Origin: an uncultured Clostridia bacterium
GTDB lineage: Bacteria > Bacillota > Clostridia > Oscillospirales > CAG-272
Length of the DNA: 11,631 bases
Reading direction: 5' to 3'
Assembly: GCA_947306035.1 (NCBI GenBank)
Contig: CAMZFG010000013.1
Span: 1 to 11,631 of the forward strand
Shown here in pieces: positions 1 through 5,274 of the stretch (the stretch's first letter is position 1; each line of letters opens with the position of its first letter). The notes below the pieces were generated by a model. That model was not told the DNA's origin. It did not search any database and worked only from the letters and a program-made list of their open reading frames with translations. Position numbers and translations under genes: made by a program.

Positions 1-222
1 CAGTCGGAGGACTTTCTGCGCAACATTCTCGCCGAGTTTGAGGAAGACCCGCAAAAACTGTGGGAGTCCAACATGTTCGGCAAGAGTCTCTACGAACTGG
101 TGGGCGACGGCCTGACGCGCAAACTCGACCACATGCCGCCCGAGGCGCGCCAAAAACTCTCCGAAACGCTCGGCAAGATCATCAACGAGGGCAGCAACGG
201 CCTGATCTGTATCCTGCTGTAA
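1..222 (+). CDS. spoIVA: Stage IV sporulation protein A, C-terminal 73 residues (5' part outside window)
   Basis: Frame 1 is open from the left edge to TAA at 220-222 and gives 73 residues. The segments WESNMFGKSLYELV and KIINEGSNGLICILL match, from memory, the very conserved end of SpoIVA. SpoIVA is an ATP-hydrolysing protein of about 490 residues. It polymerises on the mother-cell face of the forespore membrane and forms the base layer of the spore coat. Its extreme C-terminus is the part that contacts the membrane anchor (SpoVM) and, in clostridia, SipL. The ATPase domain and the start lie outside the window. An intrinsic terminator follows within 10 bases, so this is the last gene of its transcript. 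The identification rests on the short conserved tail only, but that tail is distinctive. The gene marks the organism as an endospore former or a descendant of one. Confidence 0.88.
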   Translation, partial: QSEDFLRNILAEFEEDPQKLWESNMFGKSLYELVGDGLTRKLDHMPPEARQKLSETLGKIINEGSNGLICILL

Positions 223-227
223 AAATC

Positions 228-259
228 AAGCGGTCGACCCGAACGGGCCGACCGCTTTT
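228..259 (+). terminator. Intrinsic terminator of spoIVA, probably bidirectional
   Basis: The arms AAGCGGTCG (228-236) and CGACCGCTT (249-257) are perfectly complementary. Inside them CCC and GGG can extend the stem past an A/C mismatch. A T-run (256-259) follows. On the minus strand the same hairpin is followed by TTGATTTTT, so it could also stop the convergent alcohol dehydrogenase transcript. Confidence 0.9.
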
Positions 260-260
260 G

Positions 261-313
261 TTCCAGAAACAAAATATAAAATTCCAAAAAACATTATAAA
301 AAATTCCAAAAAC
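261..313. repeat. Three AT-rich near-tandem repeat units, 21-22 bp period
   Basis: TTCCAGAAAC (261-270), TTCCAAAAAAC (282-292) and TTCCAAAAAC (304-313) start 21 and 22 bp apart. The linkers between them are also similar (AAAATATAAAA and ATTATAAAAAA). The block fills the gap between the convergent spoIVA and alcohol dehydrogenase genes. No coding sequence is visible in it. Two and a half units are too few to assign a function. Confidence 0.7.
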
Positions 314-318
314 GGCGC

Positions 319-342
319 AAAAGCGACCTTTTCAGCGCTTTT
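319..342 (-). terminator. Weak candidate terminator at the end of the alcohol dehydrogenase gene
   Basis: AAAAGCG (319-325) and CGCTTTT (336-342) can pair around a 10-nt loop that includes the TGA stop. On the minus strand the hairpin is followed by only four T, then GCGCC, then a second T5 run. It is a poor terminator alone. The stronger hairpin at 228-259 may do the work. Confidence 0.25.
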
Positions 343-1450
343 TGCCCCCGAAATGCGCCCGATAGATGGCCAGCATTTCCGCTTCGTTCAGCACGTAGGG
401 GCTGTTCTGGTAGTTGCCGGCGCCCTTGACCAGATCGACGCGCTCCCGGATCTCCTCTTCGGTAAAGGAAAATTCCACCCCGGCGAGGGCGGGCAGAAAC
501 ACCTTCAGAACGCCCGGCTTTGCGCCGATATGGGCGCAAAACGCCGCAATGCGGGCCGCGCCGGTCTCGGTTTTCTCGTTATAGGTCAGATAATCGCCCG
601 CAAAAGCGGCGCAGGCGCGGCCGTGCGGCACGCCGTCGAGCAGGGTCAGACTGTAGCCGAGCGGGTGCGGAAAGCCCGTGCCCGTCACGCTGATGGCCGC
701 GCCGGCGGCGGTGGCGGCGGCGGAGAGCCGCTCGCGCATCTCTTCGTCGAACGCGGTCGGATCCTGCGAAAGCACGTCAAACAACTCGCCCGCGGCAAAA
801 AGCGCCGCGTTTTCCGAAAAAACGGTGCTTTTCGGCGAGAGATAGGACTCCATGGCGTGCGCAAAGGCGTCGAGCGCCGTGCTGACGGTGGTGCCGCGGG
901 GCAGAGAGGCGGTATAGCGCGGGTCGACGAACGCGGCGCGGGGCCAGGTGTCGGCGGCCTTGAACGTCTTTTTGCGCCGCCCGTCCGGCAGGGTCAGCAC
1001 GCTGTAGGGGTTGACCTCGCTGCCCGTGCCCGCCGTGGTGGGGACCATATAGAGCGGAAGCGCCGTACCGCGGCGTTTTGCGGGGTCGTAGATATCCTCG
1101 GGCGCCAGCGCCGGATCGACGGCGAAAGCGGCCGCGGCTTTGGCCGCGTCCATGGGCGAACCGCCCCCGATGCCGATGACGAAATCGGCCCCGAACGCGG
1201 CGGCTTGCAGCCCTGCCTCGCGGCACGCGAGCAGCGGCGGGTTCTCGGTGACACCGTCAAAGTGCAAAAAGGGGATATTCGCCGCCGCCAGCACGGCTTT
1301 TACGTCGTCCAGCGCCCCCGAGGCGGCCGCGCCGCGCCTGCCCGTCACCAAAAAGGCGCGCTTGCCGGCGTTTTGCAGTACTTTTGCGTTTTTTGCGATC
1401 GCTTCCCGGCCGAAATAAACGGCCGTCGGCAGATTGAAAGATGCGTTCAT
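332..1450 (-). CDS. Iron-containing (group III) alcohol dehydrogenase
   Basis: A 372-residue NAD(P)-dependent dehydrogenase of the iron-activated family, expected to interconvert an aldehyde and a primary alcohol in the cytoplasm. The N-terminal nucleotide-binding half carries GIGGGSPMDAAKA (93-105) and the family signature VPTTAGTGSEVNPYS (136-150). The C-terminal helical half supplies the metal site. D194 and H198 lie in the segment DAFAH, H262 in PHPLGY, and H276 in PHG, fourteen residues later. This spacing follows the Thermotoga TM0920-like branch, and all four ligands are present. Length is typical. The start at 1450 is chosen because GGGAGGGAGCC sits directly upstream and the family normally begins just before the VYFG segment. 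The frame stays open upstream to 1585, but that stretch contains the promoter. Substrate cannot be told from sequence; butanol, propanediol or ethanol dehydrogenase activity are all possible. The gene is a single-gene unit facing spoIVA. Confidence 0.93.
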   Translation of the reverse strand: MNASFNLPTAVYFGREAIAKNAKVLQNAGKRAFLVTGRRGAAASGALDDVKAVLAAANIPFLHFDGVTENPPLLACREAGLQAAAFGADFVIGIGGGSPMDAAKAAAAFAVDPALAPEDIYDPAKRRGTALPLYMVPTTAGTGSEVNPYSVLTLPDGRRKKTFKAADTWPRAAFVDPRYTASLPRGTTVSTALDAFAHAMESYLSPKSTVFSENAALFAAGELFDVLSQDPTAFDEEMRERLSAAATAAGAAISVTGTGFPHPLGYSLTLLDGVPHGRACAAFAGDYLTYNEKTETGAARIAAFCAHIGAKPGVLKVFLPALAGVEFSFTEEEIRERVDLVKGAGNYQNSPYVLNEAEMLAIYRAHFGGKKR

Positions 1451-1468
1451 GGCTCCCTCCCGCACGTC

Positions 1469-1491
1469 GAGGCGCGAACGCCTCTTTTTTT
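1469..1491 (+). terminator. Plus-facing terminator-shaped hairpin inside the dehydrogenase leader
   Basis: GAGGCG (1469-1474) and CGCCTC (1479-1484) form a perfect 6-bp stem with a CGAA loop. Seven T follow at 1485-1491, then CG and four more T. Read on the plus strand this is a textbook intrinsic terminator, yet no plus-strand gene ends nearby. On the minus strand it is a UUCG-loop hairpin in the 5' UTR of the alcohol dehydrogenase, just upstream of its ribosome binding site. It may stop transcripts antisense to the dehydrogenase before they enter the cdaA promoter region. Confidence 0.65.
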
Positions 1492-1498
1492 CGTTTTC

Positions 1499-1527
1499 AG
1501 TATAGCAGAAGCGGGCGGCGTTTTCAA
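1499..1527 (-). promoter_or_regulatory. Sigma-A-type promoter of the alcohol dehydrogenase gene
   Basis: On the minus strand, TTGAAA (1527-1522) is followed after 17 bp by TATACT (1504-1499). TGC directly precedes the -10 box, making it an extended -10. Transcription should start near 1492, giving a leader of about 42 nt with the UUCG hairpin and the GGGAGG ribosome binding site. Confidence 0.75.
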
Positions 1528-1562
1528 TACCGTTCGGGCACATTCTGTCCCGGATCGTCGAT

Positions 1563-1601
1563 TTTGTTGTCGGAATTGCTAACAAATAGTAAAAAATTTA
1601 C
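1563..1601. promoter_or_regulatory. Two inverted repeats between the divergent promoters (possible operators)
   Basis: TTTGTT (1563-1568) and AACAAA (1581-1586) are inverted around 12 bp. GTAAA (1589-1593) and TTTAC (1597-1601) are inverted around 3 bp. They lie between the -35 boxes of the divergent dehydrogenase and cdaA promoters, nearer the former. The TTGTT...AACAA arms recall the Rex operator, but the 22-bp overall span is too long for the Rex consensus of 18 bp. No regulator can be assigned. Confidence 0.35.
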
Positions 1602-1624
1602 ATTTTTGCCTGAAATTTTCGCAT

Positions 1625-1659
1625 AAAACCCGAAAAACAGCGAAAAAAGCAGTTAAAAA
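1625..1659. promoter_or_regulatory. Helically phased A-tracts upstream of the cdaA promoter (UP element or bend)
   Basis: A-runs lie at 1625-1628, 1633-1637, 1643-1648 and 1655-1659. Their centres average about 10 bp apart, which is one helical turn. They end three bases before the -35 box at 1663. Phased A-tracts bend DNA, and A-rich sequence directly above -35 is typical of UP elements bound by the RNA polymerase alpha subunit. Confidence 0.55.
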
Positions 1660-1662
1660 CGT

Positions 1663-1691
1663 TTGCAATTTCAAAAAAGTTGTGCTATAAT
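1663..1691 (+). promoter_or_regulatory. Strong extended -10 promoter of the cdaA operon
   Basis: TTGCAA (1663-1668), a 17-bp spacer and TATAAT (1686-1691) are near consensus. TGC directly before the -10 box makes it an extended -10. Start of transcription is expected near 1698. A perfect palindrome AACGCGTT (1701-1708) sits just inside the transcript and could be an operator. Confidence 0.85.
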
Positions 1692-1697
1692 TTCTGT

Positions 1698-1893
1698 AAG
1701 AACGCGTTACGACACGTGCCCGCGATACGTCGCCGGGGCACGCGGGCACACGGTGCCGGGGCCGACCACCCCTGTTTGGCCGCTGCGGCGGCGGGTCGTT
1801 TTCCCCTGTCGGGGACTGATGAAGATATCAGAAGCGGGGCTGCCCCGCATATCGCGCCGCTTTGCGGTGCCGGACATAAAAAGGCGGTATTAT
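1698..1893 (+). other. Long GC-rich structured 5' leader of cdaA
   Basis: About 195 nt separate the predicted transcription start from the cdaA ATG, with no convincing reading frame of their own. Four or five hairpins can be drawn. GTGCCCGCG (1716-1724) pairs with CGCGGGCAC (1741-1749). CGACC (1763-1767) pairs with GGTCG (1794-1798), enclosing GCCG-CTG-CGGC, and is followed by TTTT (1799-1802). CCCC (1803-1806) pairs with GGGG (1811-1814). GCGGGG (1834-1839) pairs with CCCCGC (1843-1848), with GATAT/ATATC outside it. GCGCCGC (1854-1860) pairs with GCGGTGC (1864-1870), with one G-U pair. The last stem ends about ten bases before the ribosome binding site AAAAAGG (1878-1884). I do not recognise a known riboswitch class. 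It may be a cis-acting regulatory RNA or only a GC-rich leader. Confidence 0.5.
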
Positions 1894-2736
1894 ATGAAAC
1901 AATTTTTCGACCGACTGTTTTTCGGCGGTTTTTCTTCTCAATTTTTCACGGAACCTTTCGGTTCTTTCGGGTGGCGCGACGTGCTGGACATTCTCTGCTT
2001 CGCGCTGCTGTTTTACGTGCTGTATCTCTTCATCCGTGACAGAAGAGCCGGCAAACTGCTCGGCGGCATCCTGTTCGTGGCGGTCATTTTCGCCGTCAGC
2101 GAACTGCTGCAGATGTACGCCCTGCGGTACGTGTTCGGCAGTTTCTTCGGTTACGGATTTATTCTTTTGGCCATCATCTTTCAGCCCGAACTGCGGGCGG
2201 CCATGGAGCGGGCCGGCTCCGTGCCGTTCCACGGTCTGAAATCCATCGGCGTCGAGTCGCGTGAACTGGTCGTTTCGCCCGCCGCGGTCGATGCGGTGGT
2301 CGAGGCCGCCAAGAACATGTCCTTTGCCAAAACGGGCGCGCTGATCGTGTTCGAGCGCTCCACCAAACTCGGCGAGTATATCCAGACCGGCACCACCATC
2401 AACGCCGACCTGACGCCCAAACTGCTGCAAGCCGTCTTTTATGACAAAGCGCCTCTGCATGACGGCGCGGTCATCATCCGCGGCGGCCGCCTGTTTGCGG
2501 CGGGCTGCTATCTGCCCCTGTCCGACAAGCCCGATATTTCCAAAGAGCTCGGCACGCGTCACCGCGCCGCCATCGGCCTGTCCGAGCAGAGCGACGCCAT
2601 CGTCGTGGTCGTCTCCGAGGAGACGGGCACCATCTCCATCGCCTATCGGGGCGAGTTGTTCCGTGAGTTCACGTCCGTTTCTCTGCGCCGCAAGCTGTTC
2701 GAGCTGCTGCGCAAAGAAGACAAAAACGAGCAGTGA
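1894..2736 (+). CDS. cdaA: Diadenylate cyclase CdaA (membrane c-di-AMP synthase)
   Basis: A 280-residue membrane enzyme that condenses two ATP into cyclic di-AMP, the messenger controlling potassium and osmolyte uptake and cell-wall homeostasis. Three hydrophobic segments lie at about 30-47, 53-70 and 82-96. The family junction FQPELRAAMERAG (96-108) follows, then the cytoplasmic DAC domain. Both catalytic motifs are intact: DGA at 190-192 (LHDGAVI) and RHR at 222-224 (GTRHRAAIG). Length matches CdaA/YbbP (about 270-280). The start at 1894 is preceded by AAAAAGG at 9-nt spacing and gives the usual short N-terminus before TM1. An in-frame ATG at 1819 would add 25 basic residues across two hairpins and has only a weak ribosome binding site. 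It is first in an operon with its YbbR partner 14 bases downstream. Expression is probably set by the strong promoter at 1663-1691 and possibly by the folded leader. Confidence 0.96.
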   Translation: MKQFFDRLFFGGFSSQFFTEPFGSFGWRDVLDILCFALLFYVLYLFIRDRRAGKLLGGILFVAVIFAVSELLQMYALRYVFGSFFGYGFILLAIIFQPELRAAMERAGSVPFHGLKSIGVESRELVVSPAAVDAVVEAAKNMSFAKTGALIVFERSTKLGEYIQTGTTINADLTPKLLQAVFYDKAPLHDGAVIIRGGRLFAAGCYLPLSDKPDISKELGTRHRAAIGLSEQSDAIVVVVSEETGTISIAYRGELFREFTSVSLRRKLFELLRKEDKNEQ

Positions 2737-2750
2737 AGGGAGGCGCGCAC

Positions 2751-3140
2751 ATGAACCGCAAACATCTTGAACAGGAAAACGATCGGCTGGAGAACGGCGA
2801 ATACGCCGTCCGCCGCAGCCGCCGCTCCAATATCATCGCCGCCGTCGTCTGCCTGGTGCTGGCCTTTTGCGTGTGGCTGGTCGTTATGAACGCGCAGGAC
2901 ACCGCCTATCTGCCCGTGCAGTTTCAGGAAGGGAACGGCACGACCTGCGTGCTCTCCGCCACCTCGCTCGAGGTCAAGGGCACCGTCACCGCCATCAAGC
3001 GGGCCGACCGCATCATCGTCGTGCTGCCCGACACCGTCACCGCACCCGGCACCTACGTGCTGACCGAGCAGAATTTACTGTTCCCGGACGGCGTGCGCCC
3101 CGTCGAGGACGTGTATCTGACGGTGACCGTGGCGCCATGA
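2751..3140 (+). CDS. Short YbbR-domain (CdaR-like) membrane protein
   Basis: A 129-residue protein with a charged cytoplasmic N-terminus ending in RRSRR (21-25), one membrane helix (about 28-46) and an extracytoplasmic region of about 80 residues rich in beta-strand pattern. Position directly after cdaA, the topology, and the segments SLEVKGT and a repeating hydrophobic-charged pattern fit one YbbR domain. CdaR, the YbbR protein that binds and regulates CdaA, has about 480 residues and several YbbR repeats in Bacillus subtilis; here there is room for only one. The start at 2751 is supported by AGGGAGG (2737-2743). The stop overlaps the next start as ATGA, so translation is probably coupled. 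No frameshifted remnant of further repeats is visible, because the next gene begins at once. The assignment leans on context, since the YbbR sequence match is weak. Confidence 0.72.
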   Translation: MNRKHLEQENDRLENGEYAVRRSRRSNIIAAVVCLVLAFCVWLVVMNAQDTAYLPVQFQEGNGTTCVLSATSLEVKGTVTAIKRADRIIVVLPDTVTAPGTYVLTEQNLLFPDGVRPVEDVYLTVTVAP

Positions 3141-4753
3141 GCCGATCCGCCTCCAACGTCTTTCTTCTGTCCGGCGTCCGCGCACCCTTCGACGCCCCGG
3201 AGAGCGACATCATACAGCAAGCCGAAACGAAAATGAAGCGCGCGTGCGGAAATTCTGCCGTGGGGCTTCATTTTCGCCTTTATAAAAAGTCTTTCGACGC
3301 CAGACGCCGCGAGAACATTCTGCAAGTCTGCTCCGTTCTGGTCACGTCCGACGAGCCGATCGAGCTCGACGCCGCGCCAGATCTGCGGCCTTTTGAGATC
3401 GCCGTGCCGCGCGTGGAGCGGGGGAGCGCGCCCCTGTCCGCGCCGCCTTTGGTGGTCGGCATGGGCCCTGCCGGACTGTTTGCCGCGCTGCTGCTGGCGG
3501 AGCAGGGCTACGCCCCCGTACTGATCGACCGGGGCGACGACGTGGCGACGCGCGCCGTGCTGACGGAACGCTTCCGCACGGGCGGCCCGCTCGACACCGA
3601 GAGCAACGTGCAGTTCGGCGCGGGCGGCGCCGGCACGTTTTCCGACGGCAAACTCGTGACGCGGGTGAACGACCCGTTCTGCAATTACGTTCTGGAACGG
3701 CTGGTCGCCTTCGGCGCGCCGGCCGATATCCTGGTCAAAGCCAAGCCCCACGTGGGCACCGATCTTCTGCGTCGCGTGGTAGACGCCGTTTTGTCCCGCA
3801 TCGCCGCGCTCGGCGGCCGCGTGCTGTACCGCACGCGCCTGGAAGATTTCGAGGAGCGGGAAGACGCCGTGACCGTCACGACGACGCGCGGCGCTTTCGA
3901 GGCGGGCGCGCTGCTGCTGGCCGTGGGCCACAGCGCGCGGGATACTTTTTCGCTGTTCGCGCGGCGCGGTCTTCTGCTGGCGCCCAAACCCTTTTCGGTG
4001 GGCGTGCGCATCGAACACCTGCGCGAGAACGTCGACCGCGCGCTGTACGGCCGCTTTGCCGGACATCCGGCGCTGGGACCGGCCGAATACGCGCTGTCCG
4101 ATACCACGGGCGAGCGCGGCGTTTACACGTTCTGCATGTGTCCCGGCGGGCAGGTCGTCACCGCCGCCTCCGAAGAGGGGGGCGTCGTGGTCAACGGCAT
4201 GAGCTATCACGCCCGCGACGGGGTCAACTCCAACGCGGCGCTGGCCGTCACCGTCGATCCCGCAGACGTGGGGCGTGACGTTTTTCGCGCCGTTGCGTTC
4301 CAGCGTGAACTCGAAAGAGCCGCATACGCCGCGGGCGGCGGCAACTATGCCGCGCCGGTGGAAACGGTGGGCGATTTTCTCACGGGATACCGCGCCACAC
4401 AGCCCTCGACCGTGCGGCCGACTTACGGCGGCGGCCGCGTGCGCGTGGCCGATCTCGCCGCTTTCCTGCCCGAGTTCGTCACCCGCGGCCTGCAAAACGG
4501 TCTGCGCTCCTTCGACCGCAAACTGGCCGGATTTGCCGATCCGGCGGCGGTGCTGACGGGCGTGGAGACGCGCACTTCTTCGCCGCTGCGCATCCTGCGC
4601 GACGAACGAAGAACGGCCGTAGGCACTCGTTTCATCTATCCCGTGGGGGAGGGAGCCGGCTATGCCGGCGGCATCACCAGCGCCGCCCTCGACGGACTTT
4701 ACACCGCGCTTGCGGTCATGGCGCGTTTCGCGCCGGAAAGGAACCCGGTATGA
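3137..4753 (+). CDS. FAD-dependent dehydrogenase of the COG2509 type
   Basis: A 538-residue flavoprotein of uncharacterised substrate. An N-terminal region of about 100 residues contains HFRLYKKSFDARRRENI (45-61), typical of this family. It is followed by the FAD-binding Rossmann motif G108-M-G110-P-A-G113, with acidic D131 ending the second strand (VLIDRG). Further family features are GAGGAGTFSDGKL (161-173), VGHSARDT (263-270) and the C-terminal FAD-contact segment GEGAGYAGG (504-512). No transmembrane helix or signal peptide is seen, so it should be cytoplasmic. The start at 3137 overlaps the CdaR-like stop as ATGA and lacks a clear ribosome binding site, which points to translational coupling. 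Its own stop overlaps the next gene in the same way. The frame is open further upstream, but that part only mirrors the CdaR-like gene. The family is sure; the reaction is unknown, and a link to c-di-AMP is only positional. Confidence 0.9.
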   Translation: MSRSASNVFLLSGVRAPFDAPESDIIQQAETKMKRACGNSAVGLHFRLYKKSFDARRRENILQVCSVLVTSDEPIELDAAPDLRPFEIAVPRVERGSAPLSAPPLVVGMGPAGLFAALLLAEQGYAPVLIDRGDDVATRAVLTERFRTGGPLDTESNVQFGAGGAGTFSDGKLVTRVNDPFCNYVLERLVAFGAPADILVKAKPHVGTDLLRRVVDAVLSRIAALGGRVLYRTRLEDFEEREDAVTVTTTRGAFEAGALLLAVGHSARDTFSLFARRGLLLAPKPFSVGVRIEHLRENVDRALYGRFAGHPALGPAEYALSDTTGERGVYTFCMCPGGQVVTAASEEGGVVVNGMSYHARDGVNSNAALAVTVDPADVGRDVFRAVAFQRELERAAYAAGGGNYAAPVETVGDFLTGYRATQPSTVRPTYGGGRVRVADLAAFLPEFVTRGLQNGLRSFDRKLAGFADPAAVLTGVETRTSSPLRILRDERRTAVGTRFIYPVGEGAGYAGGITSAALDGLYTALAVMARFAPERNPV

Positions 4754-5187
4754 AGATCACCGCCACCGTCACCGCCGTCCACGAGGACGGCAGCGCCACC
4801 GTCAAAGTCAGCCGCCGCGCCGCCTGCGAGGGCTGTCACAAAGCCGCGGACGGCAACTGTTCCGTCTGCACCCTGATGGGCGGCAAAGCGGAACTCGAAA
4901 ACCGGGTCTCCAACCCGATCGGCGCCGCCGTGGGCGACGTCGTCACGGTCGAGACCGCCTCGGGGCGCGTCATGCTGTACGCGTTTCTGGTCTTTATCGC
5001 GCCGCTCCTGCTGGCCATCGGCGGCTACTTCGGCGGCCGCGCGCTGTTCGGCACCGAAAAGGGAGCGCTGCTTTCGGCGCTTTGCCTGTTCGCCCTCGCC
5101 TTCCTCGCGCTGGGCGTCTGGTCAAAACTGGTCATCGCCCGCCGCCGCGACGCCTCGATCGTCGAGATCGTGCGGCGTGCCGCGTGA
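4750..5187 (+). CDS. RseC/MucC-family (SoxR-reducing system) membrane protein
   Basis: A 145-residue integral membrane protein. The N-terminal soluble part has four cysteines in the pattern C26-x2-C29-x7-C37-x2-C40, then a small beta-rich stretch. Two hydrophobic helices lie at about 75-96 and 105-128, and a short basic tail follows. This order (cysteine cluster, beta domain, two helices) is the RseC/MucC layout. In proteobacteria RseC modulates sigma-E and takes part, with Rsx/Rnf, in reducing SoxR. In clostridia the family is widespread and its role is not settled. The cysteines could hold an iron-sulfur cluster or act as thiols. The start at 4750 overlaps the preceding stop as ATGA, with GGAAAGGA just upstream. 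A terminator follows, so it is the last gene of the cdaA operon. Next to a flavoprotein, a redox role is a reasonable inference. Confidence 0.82.
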   Translation: MKITATVTAVHEDGSATVKVSRRAACEGCHKAADGNCSVCTLMGGKAELENRVSNPIGAAVGDVVTVETASGRVMLYAFLVFIAPLLLAIGGYFGGRALFGTEKGALLSALCLFALAFLALGVWSKLVIARRRDASIVEIVRRAA

Positions 5188-5202
5188 CGTTCATTTGATT
5201 TT

Positions 5203-5225
5203 AACGATCCCGTTTGATCGTTTTT
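5203..5225 (+). terminator. Intrinsic terminator closing the cdaA operon
   Basis: AACGATC (5203-5209) and GATCGTT (5216-5222) form a perfect 7-bp stem around CCGTTT. The T-run continues to 5225, giving five T in total. It lies 15 bases after the stop of the RseC-like gene. Confidence 0.82.
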
Positions 5226-5274
5226 CCGCGTCGTCGGCAGATGGGGCGACGGGGAGAGAAAGGACTTTCATACC

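Noticed and set aside
353..1582. 409-codon plus-strand open frame antisense to the dehydrogenase
   Set aside because: The protein is dominated by Arg, Gly and Ala with no family motif. Such frames arise from GC-rich codon bias opposite a real gene.
1451..1585. N-terminal extension of the alcohol dehydrogenase to 1585 on the minus strand
   Set aside because: The extension covers the promoter, UUCG hairpin and ribosome binding site, and it is longer than any usual family N-terminus.
1816..1833. CTGATGA followed by GAA, resembling a hammerhead ribozyme core
   Set aside because: The bases between the two elements (around GATATC) cannot form stem II, and the GAAA and cleavage-site context are missing. 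The match is chance.
1698..1893. Cobalamin, yybP-ykoY or ydaO riboswitch in the cdaA leader
   Set aside because: None of their conserved core sequences can be found in the leader. The GC-rich hairpins alone are not diagnostic.
1663..1893. N-terminal extension of CdaA from TTG 1663 or ATG 1819
   Set aside because: The TTG is the -35 box itself, and 1819 lies among strong hairpins with a weak ribosome binding site. The 1894 start has AAAAAGG at good spacing and gives the normal family length.
2867..3136. Flavoprotein beginning at 2867 instead of 3137
   Set aside because: The added residues are arginine/histidine-rich and only read the CdaR-like gene out of frame. The ATGA overlap and the family N-terminus support 3137.
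3053..4495. 480-codon minus-strand open frame opposite the flavoprotein
   Set aside because: Low-complexity His/Arg/Gly-rich composition with no ribosome binding site. The opposite strand has clear FAD motifs.
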